The notes under the pieces were generated by a model. It made no database searches. It had not been told where the DNA came from and worked only from the letters and a program-made list of their open reading frames with translations. DNA of 64,000 nucleotides from Luteimonas aestuarii (GTDB lineage Bacteria; Pseudomonadota; Gammaproteobacteria; Xanthomonadales; Xanthomonadaceae), in the NCBI RefSeq assembly GCF_004357985.1, contig NZ_SMTF01000006.1, positions 62,001 through 126,000 of the forward strand, given 5' to 3'. Both the position numbers and the translations under genes were made by a program. This document shows positions 61,301 to 64,000 of this stretch, piece by piece (the first letter of the stretch is position 1; each line of letters opens with the position of its first letter).

Positions 61301-61490
61301 GCTGTCCTCCGGTGCCGGTGCCGAGGTGCGCGCGGCGACCGGCGTGACGGTGTTCGCCGGCATGGTCGGCGTGACCGCCTTCGGCCTGTTCCTGACCCCG
61401 GTGTTCTACGTCGCGCTGCGCAAGCTGGCCAACCGGCCGTTGGTCTCCCACGCGCCTGCGCACGCTGCGCCCGCGACGGTGCATGCCTGA
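58317..61490 (+). CDS. RND efflux permease (HAE1 type)
   Basis: A 1057-residue pump of the AcrB/MexF kind: start GFSKFFIDRPIFAAVLSI, the two porter loops, and proton-relay aspartates in GIVVDDAIVVVENVER, with the second half repeating the fold (GLACKNAILIVEFAREL, VVPLMLSSGAGAEVR). It moves drugs or toxic compounds out using the proton gradient. It lies 255 bases after the adaptor gene; start 58317 was chosen at MGFSKFF. Confidence 0.96.
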   Translation: MGFSKFFIDRPIFAAVLSIVIFAAGLLAIPNLPVSEYPDVVPPAVVVRTVYPGANPKVIAETVATPLEEAINGVEDMMYVKSVAGSDGVLQLTVTFRPGTDPDEAAVKVQNRVAQAQARLPEDVRRQGVTVQKQSPVFLMVVHLTSEDGNHDSLYLRNYMRLHVRDELAKIPGVGDAQQFGGGDYAMRLWLDPDKVASRGMTAGDVLRAVREQNVQVSAGQLGAEPMANGSDFLLPINARGRLESVEEFGDIVLKAGSDGEIVRLADVARIELAAGDYTLRSRLDGKNASAIGIFQAPGANALEIRDAVVAKMDEIRPSLPPGVEIQSIYDTTIFVRDSINSVIVTLLEAVLLVVLVVILFLQTWRASIIPLLAVPVSIVGTFAVLHLLGFSINTLTLFGLVLAIGIVVDDAIVVVENVERHIENGAQPLDAAHLAMKEVSGPIIAITLVLCAVFVPMAFLDGVTGEFYKQFAVAIAISVAISGLNSLTLSPALAGRLLRAHDAPKDRLTRGIDRAFGWVFRPFNRFFKRSSDRYHGSVGRILGRRGAVFAVYAGLLLATGVMFNTVPAGFIPVQDKQYIIAGVKMPEGASIERTDTVLKRMADIALDVEGVAHEVAFPGLNPLQFTNTPNHGVVFFTLTPFGERSRSAEDITAELNQKFASIQEGFTFAFMPPPIQGLGNGSGWSLFVEDRTRLGYGELQNAVQAFQGAAAQTPGLGFPISSYQANVPQLDAEVDRVKAKAQGVPLTELFDTLQTYLGSAYVNDFNMFGRTWQVIAQADGQFRDEVGDIANLRTRNDRGEMVPIGSMVDIRETYGPDPVIRFNGYPAADLLGDADPRVLSSGEAMAAVTALAEQVLPPGMGIGWTDLSYQQATQGSAAYIVFPLAVLLAFLVLAALYESWTLPLAVILIVPMTLLAALFGVWLAGGDNNVFVQVGLVVLMGLACKNAILIVEFARELELQGKGIVEAALEACRLRLRPIVMTSIAFCAGVVPLMLSSGAGAEVRAATGVTVFAGMVGVTAFGLFLTPVFYVALRKLANRPLVSHAPAHAAPATVHA

Positions 61491-61551
61491 GTCGCCAGCA
61501 CACCGCTCATCGGATCCATCCTTCATTCCCGCGCCACGCAAGGACAACGAC

Positions 61552-62301
61552 ATGAACACACCATCACGCATCGCCCTGGTCACCGGCGCCACCCGCGGCA
61601 TCGGCTTCGAGACCGTGAAGCAGCTCGCCGAAGCGGGCGTACATGCGCTACTGGCCGGCCGCAACCGCGAGCGCGCGGTCGACGCCGCCCTGAAGCTGCA
61701 GGTACTGGGCCTGCCGGTCGAAGCAATCACGCTGGACGTCACCGACGCCGACAGCATCGCCACCGCGGCGAAGGAGATCGAGCAGCGCCACGGCAGGCTG
61801 GACATCCTGGTCAACAATGCCGGCATCGTCATCGACGATGCGCAGAAGGGCGTGTCCGGACAGTCGCTGGACACCTGGCGCAAGACCTTCGACACCAACG
61901 TGTTCGGGCTGATCGCCACCACGCAGGCCCTGTTGCCGCTGCTGCGCAAGTCGCAGGCAGGGCGCATCGTCAACGTCTCCAGTTTGCTGGGCTCGTTGTC
62001 AGAACACCAGAACCCGGAGTCCTTCATCTACGGGATCAAGGGCGTGCCGTCGTACAACGTCTCCAAGAGCGCGGTCAACGCATGGACGATCCACCTGGCG
62101 CACGAGCTCAGGGACAGCGGGATCAAGGTCAACACCATCCACCCGGGCTACGTGAAGACCGACATGAACAAGGCCGGCGACGAACAGAACGGGGAGCTGG
62201 AAGTTGCCGACGGTGCGCGCACCAGCGTACGACTGGCGCTGGTCGCCGACGATGGCCCGACCGGCGGCTACTTCTACTTCGACCAGGTGTTGCCATGGTG
62301 A
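61552..62301 (+). CDS. SDR family oxidoreductase within the efflux operon
   Basis: A 249-residue SDR with TGATRGIG, NNAGIV, SSLLGSLS and catalytic YNVSK (PSYNVSKSAVNAW), so catalytically complete, unlike the SDR-like protein upstream. It starts behind AAGG. Close to carbonyl reductase-like SDRs. Between pump and outer-membrane channel genes, so it probably changes the molecules the pump handles. Confidence 0.92.
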   Translation: MNTPSRIALVTGATRGIGFETVKQLAEAGVHALLAGRNRERAVDAALKLQVLGLPVEAITLDVTDADSIATAAKEIEQRHGRLDILVNNAGIVIDDAQKGVSGQSLDTWRKTFDTNVFGLIATTQALLPLLRKSQAGRIVNVSSLLGSLSEHQNPESFIYGIKGVPSYNVSKSAVNAWTIHLAHELRDSGIKVNTIHPGYVKTDMNKAGDEQNGELEVADGARTSVRLALVADDGPTGGYFYFDQVLPW

Positions 62302-63761
62302 TGCGCCTCGCGACTACGCTGCTGGCCAGCGCGCTGCTCACGGCATGTGCGGTCGGACCCGACCACGTACGGCCATCGATGGCGGTGCCGGAGGCGTTCG
62401 GGTCCATGCCGGCAATCGCCGGGGCCGATGCGGCGCATTCGTTCGACGATGCCTTCCTCGACGGCCTGGGCGATCCTCAGCTGGCACACCTGGTGCACGA
62501 CGCATTGCGTGCCAACCACGACCTGCGCATCGCGTTGTCGCGGTACGACCGCGCCAATGCCTTGCTGCGCGGCGCGCGGTTCGATGCGCTGCCGACCATC
62601 ACCGCGCAGGGCGAGGCGGCCGACGTGCGCAGCAGCGCGTCGCAGGCACCGGGCGTGTCACGCGACGGGCGCGATGGCGAGCAGTGGAGCGCCGGGATCT
62701 CCGCGGGCTGGGAGCTGGACCTGTTCGGTCGCGTGCGCCGCGGCATCGAAGCCGGGCGTGCCGATGCCGAGGCGACTGCCGCCGACCTGCGCGCGATGCA
62801 GGTGGTGATCGCCGGCGAGGTGGCGATCACCTACGCCGAACTGCGTGGCACGCAGGAACGCCTGCGGGTGGCGCGCGCCAACCGCGACAACCAGCAGGCC
62901 ACGCACGACCTTGTGCAGGCACGGCTGGATGGCGGCATCGGCACCGAGTTCGACACCGCACGCGTGCGTGCGCAGCTGCAAGCCACAGCGGCGCGAATCC
63001 CCGCGCTGGAGGCGCAGGAAGCGATGGCGATGCACCGGCTCGCGGTGCTGGGCGGGCGCGCGCCACGCGCGCTGGTCGAGGAGCTTTCCGGGCAGAGGCC
63101 GTTGCCGGCGCTGCCGTCGCGGATCGATGCCGGCACGCCCGGCGACCTGCTGCGCGCGCGTCCCGACGTCGCCGCTGCCGAAGCACGGCTGCATGCCGCG
63201 ACCGCGCGGATAGGCATTGCCACGGCCGACCTGTTCCCGCGCTTCACCCTGGGAGGGCTGATCGGCAGCCAGGCGATCGACGGCAGCGCCCTGTTCGAGC
63301 GCGACAGCGAGACCCGCATCATCGCACTGGGCATCGACTGGTCGTTCCTCGACGTCGGTCGCGTGCGCGCCCGGATCGCCGCCGCGGACGCCGATGCCGA
63401 AGGCGAGCTGGCCCGCTACCGGCGGAGCGTGCTGCTGGCGCTGGAGGACACCGAGAATGCGCTGGTGCGCCACGCCAGGACGCGGGCCGAGGATGCGCAC
63501 CTCGAACGTGCCGCGATCGATGGCGAAACCGCCGCGCGACTGGCGCGTGTGCGTTTCGAGGCGGGTGCGTCCGGCCTGCTCGAAGTGCTCGACGCCGAAC
63601 GCACCCAGCTGCAGGCGCAGGATGCGTTCGCCGAGGCGCGTACCCGCAGCGTCGTGTCGGCGGTGGCGCTGTACCGGGCATTGGCCGGCGGCTGGCCCGG
63701 CCTGTCGCCTGATCGCGAGCGGCTGGCGGAGGCAATTGGTGCCCGGATGCACCTACGATAG
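62295..63761 (+). CDS. RND efflux outer-membrane factor (NodT-type)
   Basis: A 488-residue TolC-like lipoprotein: signal with lipobox LLTAC, then the coiled-coil hairpins of the OMF family (ELRGTQERLRVARANRDNQQATHDLV, LRARPDVAAAEARLHAATARIG). It completes the tripartite pump. Its start overlaps the SDR gene; the alternative ATG at 62301 gives a protein two residues shorter. Confidence 0.94.
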   Translation: MVMRLATTLLASALLTACAVGPDHVRPSMAVPEAFGSMPAIAGADAAHSFDDAFLDGLGDPQLAHLVHDALRANHDLRIALSRYDRANALLRGARFDALPTITAQGEAADVRSSASQAPGVSRDGRDGEQWSAGISAGWELDLFGRVRRGIEAGRADAEATAADLRAMQVVIAGEVAITYAELRGTQERLRVARANRDNQQATHDLVQARLDGGIGTEFDTARVRAQLQATAARIPALEAQEAMAMHRLAVLGGRAPRALVEELSGQRPLPALPSRIDAGTPGDLLRARPDVAAAEARLHAATARIGIATADLFPRFTLGGLIGSQAIDGSALFERDSETRIIALGIDWSFLDVGRVRARIAAADADAEGELARYRRSVLLALEDTENALVRHARTRAEDAHLERAAIDGETAARLARVRFEAGASGLLEVLDAERTQLQAQDAFAEARTRSVVSAVALYRALAGGWPGLSPDRERLAEAIGARMHLR

Positions 63762-63939
63762 CGCCGGATCGGCGTGTTCGCGCCATGGAGGCGGGCTTGT
63801 GGGCGAGCGGGCAGCGTGACGGCTGCATCCGCTCGCCCGGCATCTGCGTAGGACGCAGCGTTCGCCAATCGCGGCGTGGCGCAATCGACCAGGCCGGCGT
63901 CGCGATACCATGTCCACCCTTCGATCCCGAGGCCCGCCC

Positions 63940-64000
63940 GTGAGCAAACACGACGACACCCGCAACGGCGTGCCCCGCGACCAGGCGGAGGAAGCGGTGC
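63940..64000 (+). CDS. Start of a gene, possibly folE (GTP cyclohydrolase I), cut by the window end
   Basis: GTG at 63940 opens a frame reading SKHDDTRNGVPRDQAEEAV to the end of the window. This resembles the N-terminus of Xanthomonadaceae FolE, which precedes the RTL..W region. Only about 20 residues are visible, so the call is tentative. Confidence 0.35.
   Translation, partial: MSKHDDTRNGVPRDQAEEAV

Overview
The window is GC-rich DNA with third codon positions dominated by G and C. It looks like a chromosome of the Xanthomonadaceae/Lysobacteraceae (Lysobacter, Luteimonas, Pseudoxanthomonas and relatives). The basis is a TonB-dependent receptor of the Xanthomonas/Caulobacter type, a Xanthomonadales-style antibacterial effector with its own lipoprotein, S9/DUF885/M1-like exported peptidases, and palindromic intergenic repeats of the kind common in these genomes. 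I saw no rRNA, tRNA, CRISPR array, complete insertion sequence or replication origin. The genus is inference.

Layout. (1) 0.1-4.4 kb: a KTSC-like protein, then a cassette of NTF2-like protein and SDR reductase transcribed divergently from a LysR regulator, then a winged-helix/nucleotidyltransferase plus HEPN pair that looks like a toxin-antitoxin module with two tandem palindromic operators. (2) 4.4-6.4 kb: two translationally coupled exported proteins (DUF5694-like and a DUF4932-like metalloprotease lipoprotein). (3) 6.7-12.7 kb: a candidate defence island: an MmeI-family restriction-methylation enzyme broken by one frameshift, a membrane-anchored NERD nuclease, a PUA/EVE-like plus Mrr-type endonuclease and a DUF3800 protein. 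(4) 13-21 kb: a membrane protein of unknown function, then a TonB receptor / PhoD phosphatase / metallo-beta-lactamase-fold hydrolase gene set. (5) 21-24.4 kb: a DUF6630 gene whose 3' part is duplicated as two ~239-bp direct repeats enclosing a candidate peptidoglycan-hydrolase effector and its lipoprotein immunity partner.

(6) 24.5-44.4 kb: mostly housekeeping and accessory metabolism. It includes an S9 peptidase, a DJ-1/PfpI-ABM pair divergent from a LysR gene with a 9-bp-arm palindrome, an aldo/keto reductase, DUF2058, an EF-hand protein, an M1-like peptidase, a TonB-like proline-rich protein, an AraC regulator divergent from an SDR, htpG, a DUF2383 ferritin-like protein, a YdeI-like protein, a fasciclin lipoprotein, a YkgJ-like protein, an MDR dehydrogenase and DUF2071. 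(7) 44.4-47.1 kb: a second, diverged copy of the NTF2-like/SDR/LysR cassette, with an Atu4866-type lipoprotein gene added between SDR and LysR. (8) 47.1-54.5 kb: an MscS-type channel, a radical-SAM protein coupled to its TIGR03915-type partner, a TlpA-like thioredoxin, DbpA helicase and a DUF885 lipoprotein. (9) 54.6-63.8 kb: a LysR regulator divergent from an RND efflux operon (adaptor, pump, outer-membrane factor) with two SDR-type genes and a small membrane protein built in. The window ends in the start of a gene that may be folE.

A recurring theme is a LysR or AraC regulator transcribed away from an oxidoreductase or efflux gene, often with a visible inverted repeat in the gap. The most interesting parts are the defence island, the HEPN/nucleotidyltransferase operators, the repeat-flanked effector/immunity insert and the duplicated LysR cassette. 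All functions are read from the sequence and family knowledge; no database search was run.
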